Shown here: in pieces, positions 10,524 through 20,800 of the stretch
Position numbering within the stretch: the first letter of the stretch is position 1
Layout of the letters: the number at the start of each line of letters is the position of its first letter
From: Pisolithus tinctorius
Taxonomy: Eukaryota; Basidiomycota; Agaricomycetes; Boletales; Pisolithaceae
Length of the DNA: 64,000 nt
NCBI GenBank assembly: GCA_024663395.1
Contig: JANFAH010000001.1
Span: forward strand, 3,782,001-3,846,000
Direction: 5' to 3'
Translations under genes and position numbers: made by a program
The notes under the pieces: model-generated
Database searches by the model: none
What the model saw: the letters and a program-made list of their open reading frames with translations, nothing else
Told to the model about the DNA's origin: nothing

Positions 10524-10874
10524 TGTAGGAAAAGGATTTAAGAGAGAGGTTGAAGGGTAGAGTGAAATCTGAGGGGAGAGAGTAAGCCAAAAGGGACTTC
10601 TATAGCCTAGGCAAGGATCCTGATAGTCATCTGAGGGCTTCTATGGCTGTCTGGGTGCAGGGAAACGACCTGCTTGAACTTGTCTCTCGTCTGTGGTAAC
10701 TCGTCTATTTTTAAAAAAAAAAAAAAACTAACTACATCCAGTACTAGGTAGTGCTGACTAAGCAACAAAAAAGTGAAACCCTAAGAACAAGTAGCAGAGG
10801 GATAGCTAGAACAAAATAAAGTAAAATCATCAAAATAAAACAATTCCCCCAGTAGGGAAATTACATTCCCTACA
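10524..10874 (-). repeat. D 5' LTR
   Basis: This is the 351-bp partner of 6922-7272. It is the 5' LTR because the primer binding site and gag follow on the minus strand. Confidence 0.9.
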
Positions 10875-10886
10875 ACGGTTATGACA

Positions 10887-11257
10887 TGGTAGTGATTTAC
10901 TAGAAGAACTTCTTTTGCCTGTAGCTCACTCACCTTTGTGAATCATCACAAGGCAAGAACACCATTGTGATCATCCTGTCAGGGGCTACAAGTTTACTTA
11001 TGATGTCGTCACAATCTGATGACATAATGTGTTGAAAGACTCATGACTTTCCAAGTATTTTGTGGTTTTCTCATTGTTGTAGCCATGCCTCAATCCTGGC
11101 AGGACTTGGCCTTGCACTCACTTAGTCCAGCCTCAGCCTTGCCAAACCTTTACCTCCAGATGGTCTAGTGTAGTTAGCAATGCAAAGCAGTGCTACTATG
11201 AAGTCTCATCTCAGTTGAGCCTGACCTGGTTTTGGCCCACCCTTGTCTCTGTCCTGG
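10887..11257. other. No gene seen
   Basis: This short sequence begins with the right TGGTA duplication of B1. It holds no recognisable coding or repeat signal apart from general CpG loss. Confidence 0.5.
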
Positions 11258-12255
11258 TGTCACACACCAAAGGTGTTTGGTGATGTGGACATGGATACTG
11301 CTGATGAATGGAGATGAAGACTATAGCCCTCATGCATAGAATGACAGCCAGGAATGTTGGCAGTCATCCTTTGCACAAGAACAAGTTGTCAATGCCAAAG
11401 AGAAAAGAAGGAAGTGAGTTAAGTGCCAATAAAAATTCTTAAGTGCCCATGTACAGCATTCCAGTTTTCAACATATCTCCACCATTTCCACAGATACCAA
11501 CACCATTCACACACTCACTTATAACTTGTCCCCTTTGCTAGGGACCATGGCTACATATATTTACCAGGAGTTCCTGCAAGCTTCTGTCCTGAAGCATCCT
11601 GGTACATCCCATCCTCATCTGCCCCCTCTTGGCCCATCCAGCTTGGACAGTGTGTTCTTTTTGTCAGTATGACCTCTAGGAGGATGTTATTTGGTTGCCT
11701 CAGGTCTGTCATTCAGGCATCCATGATGAGTATGATGCACATCTTGCTCCTTGTTGCAAGATACAGCAGAAGACACTCCCCCTTCATCCTCTCTTCCAAC
11801 AGAGCCTCATTCATGAAGTTTTTATTTGCTTCACTGAGAGGACAGTTGGGGGAGAAAGTTGTGATCCCCTATGCTCCTGCCACCCCACAGACTCCCAAAG
11901 CTTGACACCTTCTGACACCTGACTCACACTGTCCCCTTTTGGATGTACTATATCAGCATCAGATCAGCGCTGCCTCTCTGTCATCCCACCTTGCCCTAGA
12001 AGCAATCTCTTCAAGATGTGACATGCACAGCCTCCCCCTAATCACAGTCTACTCCATTGCAATCTTTCATATTCTTGCTCCCTCTTCACCAGGAGCACCC
12101 CCAACCCTCAGCACTCATCTTTGTAGCTTGCAAAAACTTACCTGGATAAGACCTTCAACTGTCTAGGTACCACATAGGCACACCACCACTGGCTTTTATT
12201 GTCTCTTGTGTTGGTTTTGGTTGGTTTTCACCACTGAACCACACTTTGACTCACA
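11258..12255 (+). mobile_element. LTR-A copy A2, internally deleted
   Basis: It has both LTR-A ends (TGTCACACACC and TTTGACTCACA) but only 998 bp. Parts of the ORF region and the TATA region are missing compared with the 1.8-kb copies. The flanks are CTGG and CTGC, which agree at three of four bases, so the duplication is not clean. The ORF survives only as fragments (11669-11905). Confidence 0.75.
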
Positions 12256-12814
12256 CTGCAGCCAATTCAGAGCCAGTTCTTTGCTAAGTGCCAGCAGGTC
12301 TCTCACAGTTGTCATGACCATGCCTAGACTACCCTAGACCAGTCCTACCACAGTCTCAACTGGTCTCATCCTGCCCCTACCCTGGTCCTGGCCCTGACAC
12401 TTCAACTCAAAAACATGTTAGCTTGTGACATACTGCAAGGCAGTGCCCAGTTGAGCTGTTCACTCAATTGAGGCCAGATTGGTATGATACCCAGCCTGTC
12501 ACTAGTCCTGCCCTGGTTCCCAGTAAACCTTTGTTTGCACTTTGCTTGATAATATTCTTTGTAACATTGTACTTACCAATCAGTTTACCAATCACCACTG
12601 TACCAGTGCTATGTTACACTTAGTTTACCTTTAGTATTTAAGCCATAGGAAGAATTGTTTAGCCTCAGTCTGAAATCAATCTAGTCTTGTCTAACCCAGT
12701 CTCCTCCTGTTTCTGCCTCTTGATCAGACTATGGCCCACACAAGGGAATAGTGCTGCCCCTCAGTTGCTAAGTCTAATTAGTCCAACCCTCTAGTATCTT
12801 GTACCCCCTTGAAT
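12256..12814. other. Unclassified repeat-like sequence
   Basis: There are no ORFs of note. A TATTTAAG box near 12638 and the overall look suggest the U3/R part of another decayed LTR, but no second copy or ends are visible in the window. Confidence 0.3.
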
Positions 12815-13586
12815 TGTCATATCCATGACTCTTGGGCTCAATCCTGGTCCAGTCTGGACCCCTAGCCCCTATCTCTGGTCCACTCTGGCCTCCCAGCCTT
12901 GTGCTGCTTCACCCCAGTCCTCCCAGGTCCATGTCTGGGTGACAAAGACATAAATCCAGTCTGTTTTCCAATGTTTGTACTATATTTCATCTAGCCCTCT
13001 CATCTGAACTTGCTTACTGTACAAAACCTGTGTCTGACTCCAGTTATGCCAGTCACCTGGACTTTGACTATTAGTCTTGGCAAAGCCTCCATGGCTGTCC
13101 ATGCCTTGCTAATCATCTTGCTAATAGCTTATTAAAAAGTCTGGCTCTATGTTCATTACCCTGGACCAGCCTCATGTATTTAACCTCTGTACATACTTCA
13201 TGGCACCTCAGTCAGAATATCAACTAAGTATTACCCTCAGCTCTGTACTACACTCCAAGTCTACTCTATAGCTAAGGCCAAGCCTTAAGCTATCCCCAGC
13301 CCCTGTCCCAGATCTCTCCCTGGCTTGCATAAGGGTACAGCATATAAGCTAGGACCAAGGGAGGTAGATCCAACCCCAGACTGGTCAGTTTCCCATGCTA
13401 CTGGCCTTATTCCCATGCCCCTGGTCTTAAGTCCAGACCTCCAGACTTAACCCCTGACCTCCAGCCTTAACTCCAGTCCAACCAGACTTGGCCCCTGTCT
13501 CCTGGCCTTGACTCCAGTCAACTGGACTTAGCCCCTGTCACCCAGTCCTGAAGCCTGGTCACCTGAGGGTAAACCTGTACTTCACA
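12815..13586 (+). mobile_element. LTR-G copy G2, decayed solo LTR
   Basis: It starts TGTCATATCC and ends TACTTCACA. It is the reverse-complement relative of G1 (44453-45354). TATTTAA near 13178 gives the sense. Almost every CpG of G1 is TpG or CpA here, and the copy is about 130 bp shorter. It contains degenerate short repeats of the form CCAGACTTAACCCCTG. I see no exact target duplication. Confidence 0.75.
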
Positions 13587-13665
13587 CTAATCACTGACCA
13601 GACTCTGGACTGGCTTTGGACTGGCAATGAACCAGTGTGGCACATGTCTTCTGGGAAGCATGCAG

Positions 13666-14547
13666 TGTGGGGAGCAGGTATCTGCTACCTAGTATGGGAA
13701 TGTGGGCTCCAGCCTAGGGATAGGCAATCTGAAGGGGTGAATTTGACCCAAGGGGAGCCACTCTAGTAGTAGGAAGGTGGCAGGAATGAATGTGACCAAG
13801 TCATGCAAGTTGATTGACCTGTAAACAGAAAGTGCAATGGATTATGGAGTGCACAGGCCTTGAGCCTGCCTAGGAATCTGTTGGAATTATGCCTGCAACT
13901 CAGCACTAGGCAGGGGAAACAGTAGGGGTCATGACAACATCATTACTCTGCTCACTCTCTCTGTCTCTAACTTGGGGGCTTCAAAGTTGTTATTTTCCCT
14001 GTCAACAAAGACAGGTATAAGTGTAGCAACATGGGGAGTATGTAACTATGAAGTAAGCGACGTCAAAAGTCAAAAGAATGACAGGAAATGATGGAAATTA
14101 ACTGAGATCAATGTAATGATGGCCATGAGGCCAGTGTAGCATCAGCAATCAAAAGAGCAACTATAATAAAGAAAGTGCAAGGAAGCACAAGTGTCCTGAA
14201 GGGAAGCAAACAATAAGACAGTGAGAGCAACAGAAACATGCTTACATAACCAATAATGCAGGCCCAAAGAGCATGAGTGAGCAAGTGTGGGTGCCCTGAA
14301 AGCAGCTGCAAGTGTCAGAACCTCATTGCATTGGCCAAGGGGAGTGTCTAGAGGTCATGCAACAACAGGGGAAGTGGTGCGACTGAACAGGGCAGAGTAT
14401 TAGGTGACCTGGAGCCCAGAGTGTGTCGAAGGTGCTCAAGAGGGGTTGCATTTGCATCACTTTTGTCACAAACCCTATAGCCACTTAGTAGACCTCCTAT
14501 TGATGCTATACATACACTCCTAGTGTAGGGAGATCCCTCTCCCCACA
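13666..14547. mobile_element. Element M copy M2 (solo LTR or TIR element)
   Basis: This 882-bp element has ends TGTGGGGAG and CTCCCCACA and roughly 30-bp imperfect inverted ends. It is an inverted copy of M1 (39843-40734). The flanks are GCAG (13662-13665) and GTGG (14548-14551), which are the two CpG-decay products of GCGG, so a 4-bp duplication is likely. It has no coding capacity. The duplication type links it to the 4-bp LTR group, but the inverted ends also allow a non-autonomous DNA transposon. Confidence 0.7.
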
Positions 14548-15060
14548 GTGGCTAGAGGAAGGCTGTAGAGAGAATTCCCTAGGAATGTCTCAAGGGGTGC
14601 TGGGTGGAAGGAGAAGTCAAGAATAAAACTAGAAAGGGAGAGGTATTTGTGTGAGGGTCATGGAATTTAATTCTGGAGGGTTGTGGATGCACAAGGAACA
14701 GTGAGATGGGTATACAAAACTCTGGGGAGCAATTATGCAATGAGGAGAGTGTATCTGAGGTGAGAGGGAAACAGGATAAGGTGTGTTGGATTGGAGGGCA
14801 CAGGAGATACAAAAATCACTGGAGATACTGTAGACACTGTAGACTCAATATATGCACTTAGACTCTGGGAACTCTTGAACTTGTGAAACACACATAGATA
14901 GTGACTCTAAAAGTGGGTGGTATATTTTCAACATTATGGTGGAATTATATAGTACAAGGGATGTAGGTACAAGTCAGAGTAAGGTGGGGCAGAAAAACTA
15001 CAGTGGCTCAAAAAACTGTCCACATGTTTGAATGTTTTACTTAGTTATGACTAAACACAA
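14548..15060. other. No gene seen
   Basis: This CpG-free sequence has a short minus-strand frame (14579-14812) rich in Ser, Leu, His and Pro that I do not recognise and regard as chance. Confidence 0.4.
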
Positions 15061-15085
15061 TAACCCCTAACCCTAGCCCTAAACC
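15061..15085 (+). repeat. Short telomere-like CCCTAA motif
   Basis: It reads as CCCCTAA, CCCTAG, CCCTAAA in a row, close to three units of the common fungal telomere repeat TTAGGG read on the C-strand. Only about 25 bp are present. Confidence 0.4.
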
Positions 15086-15298
15086 ATGAGTGTATGAAAC
15101 AGGGTACTTACTCTTGGCTTTCTATTGGTCCATGAATCAAGTGATTTGGATAGGAATTGATAGAATAGCAGCCATTTGAAAATGACATGTCATGCAGACA
15201 GTTTTTTGACTTAAAGTTTTGATTACATAGTTTTGAGTTTAACAAAGTTTAAAATGCTGTGAGGTGCTTACTAATGCTTGCATGGTATATCACATGGT

Positions 15299-15544
15299 CT
15301 ATTTGATGATTTGTTGTTGTACAAACAATGAATTGGGTCCATCAAGGCTCCCTCTTCTACCCCAACTCATGAAACCATCCTCCTGGTCCATCTGGGCCAT
15401 TTTCTCAGAGTAATCCCCATAAATATTGGTGCCCACTACAGTAATGTCATCAGGGTATATGTCCAACACAATCAAACCCTTAAAAAATCTGCTTTCAGTC
15501 ATCCCTGTGCTGTTTCCCCCACCCATACCTGACATGTTCTGCAA
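15299..15544 (-). CDS. 81-codon ORF in left arm of R2
   Basis: This is one of two identical frames, one per arm. The product contains SRFFKGLIVLDIYPDDITV and EDGFMSWGRRG. I do not recognise it. It may be a captured piece of a transposase or host gene. A degraded form can be followed in R1 (GFLKD, LRK, FHELW in the 2940-3200 segment). It lacks an obvious promoter. Confidence 0.3.
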   Translation of the reverse strand: MQNMSGMGGGNSTGMTESRFFKGLIVLDIYPDDITVVGTNIYGDYSEKMAQMDQEDGFMSWGRRGSLDGPNSLFVQQQIIK

Positions 15545-16010
15545 CTAATCAGTACTGAGAATGCTGGAAATGCCATGGAAGTCAATCCAGCACATCAGGA
15601 AATGGTGAACAAACAAAACACCTTTTAACCAGTGCATTTTCACCACAGTACAACTAGTTTCAATGCTGGGGTGAGACAAAACATTCCTGTGCACTTCAGG
15701 TGGCATGGGAAGCATGGCTAGACTGTGCTCTCAGCTGACTGTGGATGACTGAGAATGGGTGATTTGGTTATATAAGACCATAGGTAATACTTGGGGCTAG
15801 ATGGAGTGATAGAATCTCCCTCCTAATAGTTCAGTGGACTACCCCCCAAGGGCACCTGGACTGTAATGAAGAGTTTTGGTCCACCCTAGCCCTCAACCCA
15901 GCACCCCTGAGGTGGAAACGCACCAGATAAGAGGTGATTGGATTGTTGGTCATGTTTTACATTGCCAGATTAACCATCATGGCTTTTTCAGCATTCTCAG
16001 TACTGATTAG

Positions 16011-16256
16011 TTGCAGAACATGTCAGGTATGGGTGGGGGAAACAGCACAGGGATGACTGAAAGCAGATTTTTTAAGGGTTTGATTGTGTTGGACATATAC
16101 CCTGATGACATTACTGTAGTGGGCACCAATATTTATGGGGATTACTCTGAGAAAATGGCCCAGATGGACCAGGAGGATGGTTTCATGAGTTGGGGTAGAA
16201 GAGGGAGCCTTGATGGACCCAATTCATTGTTTGTACAACAACAAATCATCAAATAG
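16011..16256 (+). CDS. 81-codon ORF in right arm of R2
   Basis: This is the mirror copy of the frame at 15299-15544 with the same amino-acid sequence. The two copies converge on the arm tips. The function is unknown, and it may not be expressed. Confidence 0.3.
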   Translation: MQNMSGMGGGNSTGMTESRFFKGLIVLDIYPDDITVVGTNIYGDYSEKMAQMDQEDGFMSWGRRGSLDGPNSLFVQQQIIK

Positions 16257-16418
16257 ACCATGTGATATACCATGCAAGCATTAGTAAGCACCTCACAGCA
16301 TTTTAAACTTTGTTAAACTCAAAACTATGTAATCAAAACTTTAAGTCAAAAAACTGTCTGCATGACATGTCATTTTCAAATGGCTGCTATTCTATCAATT
16401 CCTATCCAAATCACTTGA

Positions 16419-16621
16419 GTCCTGGAACCCCAGACTTGAGCTGCTCAATCATATGCAGTGTTCCTCAGAACTTTGCCCTCAGTGTCCCTAACCCAGACCA
16501 CTCTTACAGGCATTGCCTAAATCCTCTGTCATTTACAGAGGTTACTGCAGCCATTGCTCAGTAGAAACCATAGTCTGCAACTGAGCTCACCCTACACCTC
16601 AACTTCAGTCTTAGTGTAACA
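16419..16621 (-). repeat. Repeat W copy W2, truncated
   Basis: This is the reverse complement of 28649-28855. It shares blocks such as CCTCTGTAAATGACAGAGG and GAGCAGCTCAAGTCTGGG. It is cut on the left by R2 and ends at 16621 with TGTAACA. The terminal 20 bp of W1 are missing. Confidence 0.75.
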
Positions 16622-16929
16622 AAAGCTCAAGTCTACACAGCCTATTGGCTGAAGGACACTGTTTAGTGCTCCACCACAAACCCCCAAAACAACTGACATT
16701 GGGTGCCATCATGACCCACACAAGAAGAATCATCAGAATCATCATCTGATGAGGAACAGGAGAGTACTGTCACAGACACCTCCTCCAATGAACCTGAACA
16801 ACCAGATAGAGGCTTTACCTCAGGTATCCTCTCAAACCTCTTCAACTAGTCCCTCAGATTGCTTGGTACTCCCACCCCACCAGTACCTACCCCTGTCATA
16901 CTTCCTACACCCCACCCCTGCCCAGAATC
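16622..16929. other. Leader of Y gag, no separate gene
   Basis: It contains frame-broken sequence probably belonging to the N-terminal, Pro/Ser/Thr-rich part of the Y Gag gene. No other feature is visible. Confidence 0.4.
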
Positions 16930-17568
16930 ATGATGTCTGGTTTATTGTTGAAGGCAATAACTGGCACTACTGCTGTCAAAGCCACTGAACTGAAGATTGG
17001 TGCCCTGTCCAATTTTGACAGTGACCAGAAGAATGCCATGAGCTGGCTGTTTTCAGTCCAGACCTACCTCATGGTCAACAAAGAAGTGTATGACAGCAAC
17101 ACCAAGAAGGTTGTCTACACCCTGTACTACATGAAGAGAGGGGTTGCTTGCTCTTGGGCAGCAACCTTCCAGAAGACATCTTTGGAAAAGAACCCCCCAA
17201 GTTTCAGCACCTTCACCAATTTTATCAAAGACTTTAAAGCCTCATTCACCTCCCCTGACTCTTCTGGTGCCACTATTACTAAACTGCACACCATGAAACA
17301 AAAGGATTCTGTGGAACAGTATATCACTGACTTCTGAACTGCCACTGAATGACTCCACCATCACCAAGGATGTCACCCTGATTGAGTTCTTCTCTCAGGG
17401 ATTAAAACCTTTCATCACCAATTGCATCCATATGATGGAGACCACTCCCACCAAGATCAGCAAGTGGTACCAACACACACAAAAGTTTGATGCCAAATGG
17501 AGGAAGGTAAATGAACTTTCAGGAAAGAATGAATGGAGAATGTTCTACCCAAAGAACAACCTTTCAGA
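16930..17568 (+). pseudogene. gag: Gag of element Y, N-terminal part
   Basis: The frame 16930-17337 encodes a Gag core (AMSWLFSVQTYLMVNKEVYD, YYMKRGVACSWAATF, FTNFIKDFKASF). It continues after a TGA and small frame damage to 17560 (EFFSQGLKPFITNCIHMM, ISKWYQHTQKFDAKWRK). This is the retrotransposon Gag type of basidiomycete LTR elements. The gene is cut at 17568 by the DNA transposon at 17569-23284. The reading frame resumes in 23285-23547 after removal of one copy of the 8-bp duplication CTTTCAGA (17561-17568). Confidence 0.75.
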
Positions 17569-17610
17569 CAAGAGGCGGGCGATAATCAGAAGCCCGACAC
17601 GAGGTCATTG
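17569..17610. repeat. Left terminal inverted repeat of the P-like transposon
   Basis: The first 12 bp CAAGAGGCGGGC match the other end exactly. Similarity continues imperfectly for about 40 bp through shared AATCAG, ACAC and AGGTCAT blocks. Confidence 0.85.
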
Positions 17611-17870
17611 ATTTTGGAGGGGGGGAGTGACTGTGAGAAATAATGGCGCACTTTCCTCATAAGGCATTATCTAGTCACGCTTTACATCCATGATCGAGGA
17701 CCCCAAAACCAGTGGCCACTGTCCTGCTGTAGCATCTACCAAGTTCACAGCACATATTGCATATGTATCAATGACTATAATACACAGTACTTTCAGTGTA
17801 AGGATGTCAGAGTTGTTTTTAAGCACAGGAATGAAAGCAATTTCACAGTGAAGAACAGTGCGAGCAGAGA

Positions 17871-20800
17871 TTAGACAAGTCGAGCCTTCTTGCTGAGGAT
17901 ACCACTGACAGCAACATTCTCCTTCTGTTTCTGAGACTGTGTATGAACCTTGGCAGAAGCTTTATCCTTTTCAAGGATGTTGGTAAATGCAGGACAAAGA
18001 GGAACTTGTGCTTTCTTCTCCTCTGAAGGAGTCAGGACCATAGAGTCGTAAACATTGTGGGGAAGGGGGAGTCCGTGTGGCTTTCCAGGATGCGAATATT
18101 CTGGGTGCTGATACTCAAGATGGGCCTCCATGTTGTAGTGCCAGATAGCTGGGCAGGTGTTGGTTTCTCAGCCTGGAGCTTTGCACAACTTGCACACAAT
18201 AGGCACATTGCGACATGGACGTGATTCAGACCCTTTGTTGGCACTGGCATACTGAAATGACTCCTTCAAAGGGCACTTTGAATCCCATTGAGTCATTCAT
18301 GCGAGCAGCTTGACAGTGATCACACACTCCGGCTCTCCAGTGCACCTGCAGAACCCACATGGCAATGTTCCAGTGATCTGGTTACAACCTGGCTCAGGTA
18401 CACCATGAGCAACATGAAGAATGTGACCTCCCATGTGTGAGCACAAGTCCTTTGTTGTCTGTTCACAGACTGGGCATTGTGTCCCTACTGCTTTACCCCT
18501 TGATGCATTCAGCTGCTCAGTCCCACTGACACAAATAAGTGTGCTTGTGCCTAGTGTTAGATATATTAGCATGTCTTTTGGAGCATACACAAATATGGAC
18601 TTACCATCGCTGGCCTTGTAAGGGAAGCTTGGTGATTCTCCACTAAGAGAAGGGATGTTCATTAAAGGCATGCCTAAGTCAACGATCCTCTTCCACATAG
18701 TACTGGTAGCAACCTCAAGGGCATCGTGTGTCAGTGCCCATGTGCTATCTCTGGAATTAATGTGCTCACAGTTCTCAGGGAGGAGGTATGACAAAGCCTT
18801 GACCACAAGTGGGTTTGCCATCTTGACCAAATGACCTGAAACCGAAATAGAAGCAACATGTTTGGTTGTAGTAGCAGTTCCAGGAACAGGTGATGGGATT
18901 GATGCAAAACTTCCAGTCCAAATCCACAATAGCTCCAATATATTGTCAAGGGATTCTGTAGATGCTGGAGTGAGTGTCAGGATATTGCCTCCAAGTTTGA
19001 CATTGCCACGAGATGAGGTCAGAGTCGCAAGGTTGAGGTCACCATGCAGTGAACCATTGTGAGAGATCGAAGTGCAATGTGTGAGGGCAATGGCCATGAC
19101 TTTGGCTTGGGTGTGAATGAGGGTGACGAAGAGGTCCCTGACAACAAACTTGTCACCTCGAAGTAAATTCCCAGACTGCATCCCACTGTTGTTCTTGTTG
19201 ACAGGAGAAAACCCATGTACATGGAGGAGACAGTCATGAGATTTCGCAGTAAAATTTGGTGATGTGACGACATGGCAGATCGTAGACTTGTGAGCCCATT
19301 TCTTCTCACACCAAAGATAATCATTTGGGCTTATCCCAGGTCCTTTGGGTGGATGGTTGGGGGAGGGCATGTCATCATTGTCCTGGTCAACGCTCTCATC
19401 AAACGCATCTCCACCCAAATGATCACCACCATCCTGCAAATCATCTCCAACGACACCATCCAGTGCCTCTTCCAACAAAATCTCCAAACTATCTTCAACT
19501 GCTGTAGCTGGCACTTCAATATCATGATCCACGGTCATTAGTGATTGTTCATCTGCAGGCCAGGGCAGGCATGGCACATTTGTTGAGCATGGGGCAGGTA
19601 CAGTGGGCTCATCATCATCAATATCATCATTGACACTCGGATACCTTCCCTCTCTGAACACGCAAGGCAAGTCAATACCAGTGTTGGGTTGGAACAGTAA
19701 GTCGAAGTCATAAACATCAGATGGGAGGTGTGAATCCTTGAGGATCATGAGGGCATTGTGTCACCCCTGAAGCCATGCTGTTGGGAGATCACAATGACCT
19801 GCAATAATATCACCAACCCAGTGATGACATGTGATGTGATCGACGCTTTCTTTGCATGAGAGGTTGAGATGATGATGGCTGTGAGACAGGTCTGGATTGC
19901 AAGCATATATCCCACCAATGTCTTGAGCTGCACCAAGGCGATCTAAAGCTTGTCAATAGTTGAGGCCACTGTTATGCCCACCAGACATATGAAGGAAAGC
20001 AAACAGTAACTTGAGGTGATCATCGCCCTGATCAAGAAGACTGAACCACTCAAATGGATTCAGCTTCTGCTGTTTTGCAATATTAATCACTACCACCTTA
20101 ACCATTGTTTGCAAGTCATAATAGAGTTGGTGTGGCATCAGATGGTGGCGCTGGTCGCAATAGCTGGCATACAGAAGATGGGCAAAGCAACTGAGGTGGA
20201 CGACCTGTTCAGAGAGCAAGAGCCAAATGTTGATGTAGGGGTCAACCAGGCACCAGAGAACTTGGCTCAGAAAGTGGAGGGCGTCCACATCAGCAGCAGT
20301 ATTGATGTTGAGGTCATGAGGCTGAGTGATGTTGCCAAGTTTGATGAGAGCCATCATGAGTTCAATCGCATGAGGAACATCTTGTGGGTCATTGGGGTAC
20401 AGTAACCTAGTGACTGTGTCATCATCCATACCTTCAACGCAAGGGAGATAGTGCTCTAGCAGGAAGGTGTTGATGCAGTGACCATTGTTGAGGTATAACC
20501 TGGACCGACCTCTCAATAGTGTGCAGAATCCTATGACCAGTGTTAGATATCGAATACAAAATGAGGCATTGAAACTTACGCTTAAAAACATGCTTGAAGT
20601 CAAAGTCAAGGGTGACCATGTCATCCCCAGTGAACATGTTAAGGCCTGGCAGGTTCAAGAGGATCCCAAAGAGGTCAGAGGAAATAGGAATCTTATTCTT
20701 CACAAAAAGCTTGTGCCCAGCCTTGCGTCAGAGTGCATCCCCATCTGTTGCGATGGACCAGAGTGGCCCAACGATAGCAGGAGAGCCTGTGTCTTTATAA

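Larger units (their letters stand above)
6922..10874 (-). mobile_element. Element D, Gag-only LTR retrotransposon (TR-GAG type)
   Basis: This 3953-bp element is bounded by two 351-bp LTRs in direct orientation that differ by one CpG transition and a T/A homopolymer shift. The flanks are ATGG (6918-6921) and ACGG (10875-10878), a 4-bp duplication with one C-to-T change. Internally it holds only a gag gene, a 155-bp tandem array and a short 3' hairpin; there is no protease, RT or integrase. It matches the published TR-GAG concept (terminal-repeat elements encoding only Gag). CpG is abundant throughout, unlike the surroundings, so D is the youngest large insertion here. Its primer binding site and LTR ends match element E, the likely helper type. 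Confidence 0.88.
6216..10886 (-). mobile_element. LTR-B copy B1 (solo LTR) split by element D
   Basis: The LTR parts are 6216-6921 and 10879-10886, about 714 bp in total without D. The ends are TGTCAAGTC and TTATGACA. Direct 5-bp duplications TGGTA flank it at 6211-6215 and 10887-10891, so it is a genuine solo LTR insertion. Partial copies are at 23548-24047 and 57995-58209; the latter is the 3' LTR of element X, which shows that B is the LTR of X-type chromoviruses. The sense of the LTR is minus here. Confidence 0.85.
15137..16418. repeat. Foldback element R2 with 430-bp perfect arms
   Basis: The arms 15137-15566 and 15989-16418 are each 430 bp and appear identical in reverse complement when read base by base. 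They enclose a 422-bp spacer that itself shows weaker inverted similarity. The arms begin TCAAGTGATTTGGATAGG. Segment 2922-3341 in R1 is a diverged relative of the arm. No target duplication is evident. It interrupts or abuts repeat W2 on the right. Confidence 0.85.

Noticed and set aside
12815..13586. Clean 5-bp target duplication for G2
   Set aside because: Flanks TGAAT and CTAAT agree only partly, so none is claimed.
13666..14547. M2 as a CACTA or hAT derived MITE
   Set aside because: The flank comparison for M1 and M2 fits 4 bp, not 3 or 8 bp, and the ends do not start CACTA. LTR-like origin is kept as the alternative.
14579..14812. Minus-strand 77-codon ORF
   Set aside because: Low-complexity Ser/Leu/His/Pro content and no conserved copy.
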